Numbered from the stretch's first letter, positions 1-5,004 are shown. The stretch: 5,008 bases of DNA from Treponema sp. (GCA_031283505.1 JAITBO010000306.1:1-5008), one strand, 5' to 3'. Numbers and translations are program-made. The notes: generated by a model from the letters alone, not told the origin.

Positions 1-1
1 A

Positions 2-115
2 ATGATAAAACAACAAAAAGAGTTACTTGAAATAGAAATTGAGAAAGAGAAGATGCAGTTAAAAAAGCTGGAAGAAGAAAACAGAAAATATGATAGAATA
101 ATAAATGAAAAATAA
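2..115 (+). CDS. 3' end of a small A-rich ORF, charged coiled-coil protein (probably partial)
   Basis: An open frame runs from the window edge to a TAA at 113-115 and encodes 37 visible residues. An in-frame ATG lies at 2-4, but its upstream region is not in the window, so the true start may lie outside. The peptide is almost entirely Lys, Glu, Leu and Ile with heptad-like spacing (for example KKLEEENRKYDRIINEK at the C-terminus), which fits the end of an alpha-helical coiled coil. I do not recognise the family. Base composition is very A-rich, unlike asnS and the carboxypeptidase downstream, which suggests a different origin. The stop lies 15 nt before a structured repeat, an arrangement also seen in integron gene cassettes, though that link is only inference. 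A real coding end is likely but function is unknown. Confidence 0.45.
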   Translation: MIKQQKELLEIEIEKEKMQLKKLEEENRKYDRIINEK

Positions 116-130
116 AAAACGGGCAACTTC

Positions 131-311
131 GCATAACAGGACTGTTTACGCTTCGGGCGCGGTAGCGCCCTCGGGCTACGAAAAACCGCAGTCGGCCTAC
201 GGCCTTTGTGCGGTTTTTCTCCGCCACAGTTTGTCGACCCTGGAAATGCTACGCATTTCCTTATTCGGGCCGCCAAACCGTCATATACAGCCGGAACGTT
301 AATTGTTACGC
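131..311. repeat. Hairpin-rich structured intergenic element, attC-like or dispersed repeat
   Basis: The ends form an inverted repeat with one mismatch, GCATAAC (131-137) and GTTACGC (305-311). Inside are several stems: 155-160/165-170 (GGGCGC, loop GGTA); a perfect 11-bp stem 180-190/209-219 with a nested GGCC-TAC-GGCC hairpin at 194-204; and a perfect 8-bp stem 242-249/253-260 with loop TAC. The last is flanked by an imperfect arm pair, roughly 230-240 with 267-277. Two loops are the same trinucleotide TAC. Terminal 7-mers ending AAC and beginning GTT, around an imperfect palindrome just after an ORF, resemble an integron attC site. However, 181 bp is long for attC, and the inner box spacing does not fit well. 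Two short ORFs that read through the element look like artefacts of it. A structured repeat is well supported; the attC identity is speculative. Confidence 0.5.
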
Positions 312-392
312 GGAGAAACACGGTCCACCTTCGCGTTCAATATCCGATAGGCGGAAACGAAAAAAATTGAATATATTACCGCAAAAAACCTC

Positions 393-421
393 TTTTTCTT
401 TCCGGTCCGGTGCGTTATAGT
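393..421 (+). promoter_or_regulatory. Candidate asnS promoter (-10 TATAGT), possibly giving a leaderless mRNA
   Basis: TATAGT at 416-421 matches five of six bases of the sigma-70 -10 consensus. The T-rich hexamer about 17 nt upstream (393-398) is a poor -35. A transcript starting the usual distance after this -10 would begin at about position 428, which is the A of the proposed asnS ATG. No Shine-Dalgarno sequence is visible in front of that ATG, which fits leaderless translation. The evidence is only positional and should be treated as a candidate. Confidence 0.35.
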
Positions 422-427
422 ATTTTT

Positions 428-1831
428 ATGGCATTTCTTCTTGTTAAAGAACTCTTATCCCTCCCGGCGGATTCCCGGGAAGTAACGGTCCGCGGCTGGG
501 TCAGGACGAAACGGGAAATGAAAAATCTGGTTTTCGTGGAAATGAATGACGGGTCCTGTTTCACGGGTATCCAGTGTACCTTCGACCGGTCCCGGGAAGG
601 CTGGGACAACGCAACGGAAGCCGCCCTGACATCCCTGTCTACCGGCGCGTCTGCGGAAATACGGGGGCGCCTCGTGCCGTCCCCCGCCTCGGGACAGGCC
701 GTGGAAGTGGCCGCCGAAACCGCCGTCCTTATCGGGGATGCCCCGGCAGAAACTTACCCCCTGCAAAAGAAGCGGCATTCCCTGGAATTCTTGAGGGAAA
801 TCGCCCATCTTAGGGCCAGGACCAACACTTTCGGCGCCGTTGGCCGGGTGAGGAGCCGCACGGCCTTCGCGGTCCACGAGTTTTTCCAGTCCAGGGGATT
901 TCAGTATGTCCACACCCCCATCATCACCGCAAATGACGCCGAAGGCGCAGGGGCCATGTTTCAGGTTACCACCCTGGACTTAAAAGCGCCGGTCAAAACG
1001 GAAGGCGGCCTTGTGGATTACGGCAAGGACTTTTTCGGCAAACGGGCCTTCCTCACCGTGTCCGGCCAGCTTGAGGCCGAGACCTACGCCACCGCCCTCT
1101 CCCGGGTCTACACCTTCGGTCCCACCTTCCGGGCGGAAAACTCCAATACCACCCGGCATCTGGCCGAGTTCTGGATGATAGAGCCCGAAATGGCCTTTGC
1201 CCGCCTTCCGGACAACATGGCTCTGGCCGAGGATTTTCTCAAGTCCCTGTTCACCGTCATCCTCAGAGACTGCGCCGAAGACATGGCTTTCTTCGACGCC
1301 CATATCGAAAAAGGCGTCATTGAAACCCTCAGGTCCGTGGCGGAATCCTCTTTTGCCCACATCACCTACACCGATGCGGTAAAAGAGTTGGAGAAGAACG
1401 CCTCCGTCTTTGAATTCAAGCCCTTCTGGGGCTGCGATCTCCAGAGCGAACACGAAAAGTTCCTTACCGAAAAAGTCGCTGGCGGCCCGGTCATCGTCAC
1501 CGACTATCCGCAGGAAATCAAGGCTTTTTATATGAAGCAAAACGATGACGGTAGGACTGTCCGGGCCATGGACGTGCTGGTCCCCCGGCTGGGGGAAATC
1601 ATAGGTGGTTCCGAGCGGGAAGAAAACCTGGAGGTCCTGGAAAAACGTATGGCCTCTCTGGGCATGGACCGGACCGCCTACGCCTGGTACCTGGACCTCC
1701 GCCGGTATGGAACGGTTCCCCACTCGGGCTTCGGCCTGGGTTTTGAGCGCCTTATTCAGTATGTCACCGGCATGGCAAATATCCGGGACGTGATCCCTTA
1801 TCCCCGCGCCGTAGGACAAGCGGAGTTCTGA
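428..1831 (+). CDS. asnS: Asparaginyl-tRNA synthetase (AsnRS)
   Basis: Charges tRNA-Asn with asparagine using ATP in the cytoplasm; class IIb aminoacyl-tRNA synthetase. At 467 residues it matches the usual bacterial length (about 465). An N-terminal OB-fold anticodon-binding domain spans roughly residues 16-102, starting with VTVRGWVRTKRE. The catalytic domain follows: HLRARTNTFGAVGRVRS (127-143), motif 1 region with HTPIITANDAEGAGAMF (162-178), SGQLEAE (212-218), motif 2 GPTFRAENSNTTRHLAEFW (231-249), IIGGSERE (391-398) and motif 3 GFGLGFERLI (434-443). The AEGAGAMF and SGQLEAE signatures favour AsnRS over AspRS. I chose ATG 428 rather than the in-frame GTG at 410: MAFLLVKELL gives the normal AsnRS N-terminus, and the six extra residues (RYSIF included) would be encoded by the -10 sequence. 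The presence of AsnRS suggests direct Asn-tRNA charging in this organism. It probably shares a transcript with the carboxypeptidase gene that begins at the next base. Confidence 0.96.
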   Translation: MAFLLVKELLSLPADSREVTVRGWVRTKREMKNLVFVEMNDGSCFTGIQCTFDRSREGWDNATEAALTSLSTGASAEIRGRLVPSPASGQAVEVAAETAVLIGDAPAETYPLQKKRHSLEFLREIAHLRARTNTFGAVGRVRSRTAFAVHEFFQSRGFQYVHTPIITANDAEGAGAMFQVTTLDLKAPVKTEGGLVDYGKDFFGKRAFLTVSGQLEAETYATALSRVYTFGPTFRAENSNTTRHLAEFWMIEPEMAFARLPDNMALAEDFLKSLFTVILRDCAEDMAFFDAHIEKGVIETLRSVAESSFAHITYTDAVKELEKNASVFEFKPFWGCDLQSEHEKFLTEKVAGGPVIVTDYPQEIKAFYMKQNDDGRTVRAMDVLVPRLGEIIGGSEREENLEVLEKRMASLGMDRTAYAWYLDLRRYGTVPHSGFGLGFERLIQYVTGMANIRDVIPYPRAVGQAEF

Positions 1832-1834
1832 TTG
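1822..1834 (+). promoter_or_regulatory. Ribosome binding site and TTG start of the carboxypeptidase, inside the asnS end
   Basis: GGAG at 1822-1825 lies six nt before TTG at 1832-1834, inside the last codons of asnS. The TGA of asnS (1829-1831) directly precedes the TTG. This decides the start, because asnS and the downstream gene are in the same frame and no other ATG, GTG or TTG occurs before the signal-peptide core. The arrangement predicts translational coupling to asnS. Confidence 0.6.
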
Positions 1835-3112
1835 GCCGCCCTTCTTTTTTTAATTGTTTCCTTCATAGCCGCATCGCCCCTGAGCGCGCAGGAACTTTCC
1901 GGACCTGCGATCTCCGGGATGACAGTTTCGGGAATCGCCGTCCCTCCGGGGGTTGAAGCGCCGGCCCTGTCATCCCAGGCGGCGGTACTCATGGATGCCG
2001 TGACCGGGGTGGTACTGTACAACAAAAACGGAGACGACCTCATATCTCCCGCATCCCTGACCAAGCTCATGACCATGCATATTGCCCTGGAGGAAATTGC
2101 CGAAGGACGGGCATCCCTGGACGAAATAGTGGACCTCCCCCGGCAGAGTTGGTCCGCAAACCAGCCGCCCCGGTCTAGCCTGATGTTCCTTAGCGCGGGA
2201 CAGCGGGTAAGCCTTAGGGAGCTTCTTCTGGGCCTGGCAATCCCCTCCGGAAACGACGCAGCCGTGGCGGTGGCCCTCCGGTTCGCCCCGGACATAGAGA
2301 GTTTTGCGGAACGGATGAACCGGGAGGGACAGCGGCTGGGTATGAAGGACACCCGCTTCATGGAGCCTTCGGGAATATCGGAATACAACTTCACCACCGC
2401 CCTGGAATTCGCCGCTTTTTGCCGGGAATACCTTGCCTGCCATCCGAAAGCCATCAGGGACTACCACAGCGTGGCGGAATTCGCCTATCCAAAAGCGGAA
2501 AACGTGGCGAAGGCTTACCGGGGAGACCCCAAAACCAAGGTCCAGTATAACCGCAACACCCTCCTGGGCGAAGTCGAAGGGGTGGACGGCCTCAAGACAG
2601 GGTACATAGACGAAGCAGGGTACAATATCGCCCTGACTGCGGAACGGAGAGGCACCCGGTTCGTGGCGGTTATCCTGGGGGCCCCGGCTTCACCCGGCGG
2701 GGACCGCATCCGGGACGAAGACGGACGGAGGCTCCTTGAATGGGGGTTCGGTAGCTTCAAGACCCTGCGGACGACATCCCCTCCTCCGGAACCGGTCCGG
2801 GTGTGGAAAGGCCGTACAAACCAGGTAGAACTCGTCCCCGCCGGCAGGGAAAAAGCCGGGGAGGACGGCAGTTACTCCTGGACGCTGACCACCTATGCGG
2901 GTCGGGGCGGCTTCCCCCATTGGGAAACGGAGCTTGACGGTCCCCTCATTGCCCCCCTGCCCGCCGGAAGCATAGCCGGAACCCTGATCCTCAACGACGA
3001 GTTCGGGGAACTCTGGCGCGTCCCCCTGATCACCGCCGCCGAAGTTGAAAAGGGAAACTTCTTTAAACGGATGTGGGACAGTATCAGACTTTTATTAAGG
3101 AACCGTACATAA
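1832..3112 (+). CDS. D-alanyl-D-alanine carboxypeptidase, S11 family (DacA/DacF-like low-molecular-weight PBP)
   Basis: Removes the terminal D-Ala from peptidoglycan pentapeptides on the outer face of the inner membrane, limiting cross-linking; a penicillin target. At 426 residues it is close to E. coli PBP5 in length. Residues 1-19 form a hydrophobic signal peptide with a likely signal peptidase I site after PLSA. The serine transpeptidase-like fold shows the three active-site motifs: SLTK (Ser75, Lys78), SGN (139-141) and KTG (255-257, in VDGLKTGYIDEAGYN). A beta-rich C-terminal domain follows (about 320-400), resembling the PBP5 C-terminal domain. The end, FFKRMWDSIRLLLRNR, is an amphipathic basic helix like the membrane anchor of PBP5. 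The start is TTG, directly after the asnS stop. One oddity is that the signal peptide has no Lys or Arg in its n-region. The last codons and stop lie within a long inverted repeat (3098-3148). Family assignment is firm; the paralogue (DacA, DacD or DacF) cannot be told. Confidence 0.93.
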   Translation: MAALLFLIVSFIAASPLSAQELSGPAISGMTVSGIAVPPGVEAPALSSQAAVLMDAVTGVVLYNKNGDDLISPASLTKLMTMHIALEEIAEGRASLDEIVDLPRQSWSANQPPRSSLMFLSAGQRVSLRELLLGLAIPSGNDAAVAVALRFAPDIESFAERMNREGQRLGMKDTRFMEPSGISEYNFTTALEFAAFCREYLACHPKAIRDYHSVAEFAYPKAENVAKAYRGDPKTKVQYNRNTLLGEVEGVDGLKTGYIDEAGYNIALTAERRGTRFVAVILGAPASPGGDRIRDEDGRRLLEWGFGSFKTLRTTSPPPEPVRVWKGRTNQVELVPAGREKAGEDGSYSWTLTTYAGRGGFPHWETELDGPLIAPLPAGSIAGTLILNDEFGELWRVPLITAAEVEKGNFFKRMWDSIRLLLRNRT

Positions 3113-3148
3113 ATAAAATGCACAGTATTTTATTTATGCACGGTTCCT
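3098..3148. repeat. 22-bp near-perfect inverted repeat (long hairpin) over the carboxypeptidase stop codon
   Basis: Arms 3098-3119 and 3127-3148 are reverse complements except for one A/C mismatch (3107 against 3139), with a 7-nt loop GCACAGT (3120-3126). The outer part is GC-mixed (AGGAACCGT) and the inner part AT-rich. The last four codons and the TAA of the carboxypeptidase lie in the left arm. It sits between converging genes, so it may protect or define 3' ends in both directions. No U-tract follows the stem on either strand, so it is not a standard intrinsic terminator. It could instead be a small mobile palindrome. Confidence 0.7.
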
Positions 3149-3162
3149 AAGCGCCCTTAAAC

Positions 3163-3177
3163 CGGCAAAGCCTGCCG
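3163..3177 (-). terminator. Weak candidate terminator after the flavodoxin gene
   Basis: CGGCA (3163-3167) and TGCCG (3173-3177) form a 5-bp stem with a 5-nt loop, starting four nt beyond the flavodoxin stop on the minus strand. The minus-strand sequence after the stem reads GTTTAA, a very short U-run. The stem is short, so this is a weak candidate; the larger palindrome at 3098-3148 may do the same job. Confidence 0.25.
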
Positions 3178-3180
3178 CCG

Positions 3181-3621
3181 TTATCCTTTGTTGTTCATCT
3201 CCGCGACGACCGCTTTGGCGAAAGCCTTTGCCCGTTCCAAATCCGCCGGGTTGGGGTGTCCCTTGCGCGTAAATTTGAATTCCCCCCAGCAGTGAAACGC
3301 CTTGTCCGATAGAGGAACGCCCTTTTCCGGCAGCAGCTTTTTAATGCGGGAGCGCGCGGAGTTTACCAGCGCCGAGGTGCTGAATGCCACGACATTTTTT
3401 ACGCCGGCTTTGTCCAGTTTTTGAATAAATGACACAACCCTGTCGTCAATTCCAAAGGCATAAATCGCCGTGCCTAAAAAAAGAACATCCGTTTCTTCTT
3501 CGATTGCGGCGGCCCCCGGACCGGCAAGGGAAACCGCTTCCACCCCAAGAGCTTCGGCGATTGCCCGGGCAACTTTTTCCGTGTTGCCGGACTTTGACAA
3601 ATAACGAACCGCTATATTCAC
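3181..3621 (-). CDS. Flavodoxin family protein (short-chain, FMN-binding)
   Basis: A 146-residue single-domain flavodoxin, a cytoplasmic low-potential one- or two-electron carrier using FMN. The N-terminal strand plus phosphate-binding loop reads RYLSKSGNTEKVARAIAE (residues 6-23), the classic S/T-x-S/T-G-N-T FMN site. A second strand, DVLFLGTAIYAFGIDD (45-60), contributes the isoalloxazine loop, and VVAFSTSAL (77-85) is the next core strand. The C-terminal part, FHCWGEFKFTRKGHPNPADLERAKAF (109-134), is typical of the flavodoxin-domain proteins of anaerobes. The start is GTG at 3621-3619, five nt after AGGAGG (3632-3627). A longer open frame extends upstream to 3837, but that part overlaps the out-of-frame ohrR tail and has no flavodoxin homology. 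It lies 154 nt downstream of ohrR on the same strand, so it could belong to the peroxide-stress operon and carry electrons where iron-sulfur proteins are oxidised. The redox partner is unknown. Confidence 0.85.
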   Translation of the reverse strand: MNIAVRYLSKSGNTEKVARAIAEALGVEAVSLAGPGAAAIEEETDVLFLGTAIYAFGIDDRVVSFIQKLDKAGVKNVVAFSTSALVNSARSRIKKLLPEKGVPLSDKAFHCWGEFKFTRKGHPNPADLERAKAFAKAVVAEMNNKG

Positions 3622-3648
3622 AGACTCCTCCTTGCAGGGGCTTTCCCC
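3622..3648 (-). promoter_or_regulatory. Strong ribosome binding site of the flavodoxin gene, preceded by a small hairpin
   Basis: On the minus strand AAGGAGG (3633-3627) is followed by AGTCT and then GTG. This near-ideal Shine-Dalgarno sequence justifies the internal GTG start over longer upstream options. Just upstream, GGGG-AAAG-CCCC (about 3647-3636) can form a small hairpin that might influence ribosome access. No clear sigma-70 promoter is visible in the 154-nt gap, so read-through from gpx-ohrR is plausible. Confidence 0.6.
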
Positions 3649-3775
3649 CGGTATTTTTGGTACTCCTTTAAAGGCCGATACCATAGCCATTATTTGCCGA
3701 TTCGCGGGCAGGATCCATATCGGCGGCGCCGGGAATATAGTTTTCAGCGCCTGCTGTTTCAGGACTGTTCCGCAG

Positions 3776-4197
3776 TCATGCTGACTGTGCAAGAATTTTA
3801 TAAAGGATCGTGTAAAAAGCCTTGGTGTCTTCCGCACTTAAAATCAGACACTCTGATATTTGCCCCGGAATTTTCAGGGCTTTTTTCGGAGCGCCATCCC
3901 TTCCTCCGTTATGCTGACCGTAACGCTGCGTTCATCTTCTGAATCCCGCCGCCGCGTAATAAGGCCAAGGCTTTCAAGACGTTTGAGCAACGGCGTGAGG
4001 GTTCCGGAATCGAGGAACAACATCCCGCCCAGTTGTTTCACGGCTATTTGGCGCTTTTCCCATAACACCATCATCGTGATATACTGAGTATAGGTCAGAT
4101 TGATCGATTTTAGAAACGGCGTATATTTTTTTACGATTTCCCTTGACGCCGCATAGAGAGGGAAACACAACTGATTTTCCAGTTTCAGCGGATCCAC
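3776..4197 (-). CDS. ohrR: OhrR/MarR-family organic hydroperoxide-sensing repressor, split by a -1 frameshift at 3880-3886
   Basis: A winged-helix dimeric repressor that releases DNA when its sensing cysteine is oxidised. In frame zero (4197-3874) it makes 107 residues ending LRKKP. Joining the -1 frame at the A-run gives 140 residues ending KILAQSA at 3776, the normal length. Cys11 in LENQLCFPLYAASRE matches the sensing Cys15 of B. subtilis OhrR, and Tyr15, Tyr25 and Tyr36 match its Tyr19, Tyr29 and Tyr40. The recognition helix lies in DSGTLTPLLKRLESLG (63-78) and the wing in RRRDSEDERSVTVSIT (82-97). The -1 extension, KKALKIPGQISECLILSAED and onward, is the family's C-terminal dimerisation helix. 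It carries Cys117, near the place of the resolving Cys127 of X. campestris OhrR. The GTG start directly follows the gpx TAA, so the genes are probably coupled. The break could be programmed frameshifting, a true mutation or a sequencing error. The family call is strong; whether full-length protein is made is open. Confidence 0.82.
3880..3907 (-). other. dnaX-type -1 slippery heptamer with upstream SD-like sequence in ohrR
   Basis: On the minus strand the ohrR frame reads CGA AAA AAG CCC TGA, placing the heptamer A AAA AAG (3886-3880) in the correct phase for a -1 slip. The zero-frame stop follows two codons later (3876-3874). GGAGG (3907-3903) and AAGGG (3902-3898) lie upstream, the nearer one 11 nt from the heptamer, comparable to the stimulatory SD spacing in E. 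coli dnaX. Downstream is a perfect 6-bp hairpin ATCAGA-GTG-TCTGAT (3857-3843), which is modest and somewhat far (22 nt past the heptamer). The elements fit programmed frameshifting but do not prove it. Confidence 0.5.
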
Positions 4198-4680
4198 TTA
4201 CGATGCTTCCAGTATTTTTTCGATCTCTTTCGCCAGGGCTTCCGGTTTTTCAGCAGGAGAGAAACGCGCCGTCACATTCCCGCCGCGGTCTATCAAAAAT
4301 TTAGTGAAATTCCATTTTATATTCGGCGTTAAAATACCCTTTTGCCGTGATTTCAGATACTTATAGAGCGGACTTGCATTGCTGCCGTTTACATCGATCC
4401 TGGCAAAACGCGGAAATGTCGTATGGTATTTTAGGCTACAGAACCGCTCAATTTCTTCATCCGTCCCAGGGGCCTGTCCTCCAAACTGATTGCAGGGAAA
4501 ATCAAGAATTTCAAAGCCCTTTCCTTGATAGGCGTCATAAAGCCGTTGCAGCCCTTCGTATTGCGGAGTAAATCCACATTCTGTAGCGGTATTGACAATC
4601 AACAAAACTTTCCCGGCAAATACCGCAAGCGAAATGGCGTTTCCCTTATTGTCTGTTACCGTATAATCGTATATGCTCAT
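4198..4680 (-). CDS. gpx: Glutathione peroxidase family protein, Cys type, probably thioredoxin-dependent
   Basis: Reduces hydrogen peroxide and organic hydroperoxides in the cytoplasm. The 160-residue length is normal for bacterial GPx. The peroxidatic residue is Cys35 in NTATECGFTPQYEGLQ, encoded by TGT rather than a selenocysteine TGA. The rest of the catalytic tetrad is visible as Gln69 (in FPCNQFGGQAPG) and Trp123-Asn124 (in IKWNFTKFL). Cys81 in IERFCSLKYHTTFPRF sits where thioredoxin-dependent GPx enzymes have the resolving cysteine, so thioredoxin is the more likely reductant than glutathione. I chose ATG 4680-4678: GGAGG lies five nt upstream, whereas the in-frame ATG at 4692 would overlap that Shine-Dalgarno sequence. 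It is first in an operon with ohrR, which begins one base after the gpx TAA. An OhrR-type operator lies about 90 nt upstream. The family is certain; the reductant is inferred. Confidence 0.94.
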   Translation of the reverse strand: MSIYDYTVTDNKGNAISLAVFAGKVLLIVNTATECGFTPQYEGLQRLYDAYQGKGFEILDFPCNQFGGQAPGTDEEIERFCSLKYHTTFPRFARIDVNGSNASPLYKYLKSRQKGILTPNIKWNFTKFLIDRGGNVTARFSPAEKPEALAKEIEKILEAS

Positions 4681-4706
4681 AACTGCCTCCATTCATTTTA
4701 AAGGAA

Positions 4707-4723
4707 CCCAAAAATATTTTGGG
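4707..4723 (-). promoter_or_regulatory. Perfect 7-bp hairpin in the gpx 5' leader
   Basis: CCCAAAA (4707-4713), loop ATA, TTTTGGG (4717-4723) forms a perfect symmetrical stem in the leader between the predicted promoter and the gpx ribosome binding site. It could be a leader-stabilising stem or a protein-binding site. No known riboswitch is recognised. Confidence 0.4.
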
Positions 4724-4738
4724 GATTTAGCCATATTC

Positions 4739-4768
4739 AGCATAACCTATTGTTCTTTATTAAGTCAA
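4739..4768 (-). promoter_or_regulatory. Candidate sigma-70 promoter of the gpx-ohrR operon
   Basis: On the minus strand TTGACT (4768-4763, five of six -35 bases) is followed after 18 nt by TATGCT (4744-4739, four of six -10 bases). This predicts a start about 50 nt upstream of the gpx ATG. A second possible -10, TATACT (4773-4768), overlaps the operator but lacks a good -35. The AT-rich context weakens any single choice. Confidence 0.5.
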
Positions 4769-4769
4769 G

Positions 4770-4799
4770 TATAATTTAATTGAAAACAATTTAATTTTT
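4770..4799 (-). promoter_or_regulatory. OhrR-like operator: two AATTAAATT boxes with a 15-nt period
   Basis: On the minus strand two identical AATTAAATT boxes (4796-4788 and 4781-4773) are spaced 15 nt apart, with AATTG-TTTT-CAATT as an inverted repeat between them. As I recall it, the B. subtilis ohrA operator has the same AATTAAATT pair with the same 15-nt period; from memory, about 25 of 30 positions agree. The site abuts the -35 TTGACT and overlaps the alternative -10. Its operon encodes an OhrR, so autoregulation is the natural inference. The AT-rich sequence makes chance resemblance possible, but the paired spacing is specific. Confidence 0.6.
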
Positions 4800-4809
4800 A
4801 ATGAAACTT

Positions 4810-4834
4810 AAAAATCCACCGCCTATGGCGGTGG
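4810..4834 (-). terminator. Intrinsic terminator-like hairpin on the minus strand
   Basis: CCACCGCC (4816-4823), loop TAT, GGCGGTGG (4827-4834) is a perfect 8-bp GC-rich stem. Reading the minus strand, the stem is followed by A then TTTTT (4814-4810), the form of a rho-independent terminator. It would stop transcription entering from the right and insulate the gpx-ohrR promoter. The same hairpin may also be one end of the structured block to its right. Confidence 0.55.
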
Positions 4835-5004
4835 TCATGTACTGACGGCTATGCCATTAGAAAAGCAAGAAGGTTGAGCAATACGGATATTAATGAACCT
4901 CCCCGCCGCAGAGCGGCGGGGTATCGAAGATTTCTCCGTGAAATCTTTGTGTATGCGGGGGAACACATCCCCCGCACCCCCAGTAGGAAGCGCCCCAAGG
5001 GGCG
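4816..5004. repeat. Non-coding block of five consecutive strong hairpins
   Basis: No credible gene is seen from 4681 to the right edge apart from the regulatory sites listed. Stems are 4816-4823/4827-4834 (8 bp, loop TAT); 4901-4909/4913-4921 (perfect 9 bp, loop AGA); 4927-4934/4940-4947 (8 bp, loop TCCGT); 4954-4961/4969-4976 (8 bp, 7-nt loop); and 4991-4996/4999-5004 (self-complementary CGCCCCAAGGGGCG). The first two have 3-nt loops and bound an unstructured 66-nt stretch, like the terminal hairpins of IS200/IS605-derived non-autonomous elements. A structured RNA is the other option. The block runs to the window edge and may continue. No transposase is visible. Confidence 0.5.

Noticed and set aside
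312..415. T-box or other riboswitch in front of asnS
   Set aside because: No specifier stem, T-box sequence or terminator/antiterminator pair is visible, and the interval is too short for a T-box leader.
105..420. Two short plus-strand open frames of 65 and 70 codons upstream of asnS
   Set aside because: They read through the hairpins of the structured repeat, so their peptide sequence follows from palindromes rather than protein selection. The first overlaps the end of the A-rich ORF.
980..1819. 279-codon open frame on the minus strand inside asnS
   Set aside because: It is a shadow of the GC-rich asnS coding strand. Its translation has no recognisable domain, and it lies wholly over a firmly identified gene.
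1798..2467. Two long minus-strand open frames over the start of the carboxypeptidase gene
   Set aside because: They overlap each other and a gene with all three S11 motifs. They have no ribosome binding site or family resemblance.
3622..3837. N-terminal extension of the flavodoxin frame to 3837
   Set aside because: The first part is the ohrR C-terminal region read in the wrong frame and the rest has no homology. The internal GTG at 3621 has an excellent Shine-Dalgarno sequence and begins exactly at the flavodoxin fold.
3694..4087. Short plus-strand open frames over ohrR
   Set aside because: They are antisense to a recognised gene, have no ribosome binding site and no domain resemblance.
4681..4692. 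Upstream ATG at 4692 as the gpx start
   Set aside because: It overlaps the GGAGG that serves the ATG at 4680, has no ribosome binding site of its own at normal spacing, and adds only four residues not typical of GPx.
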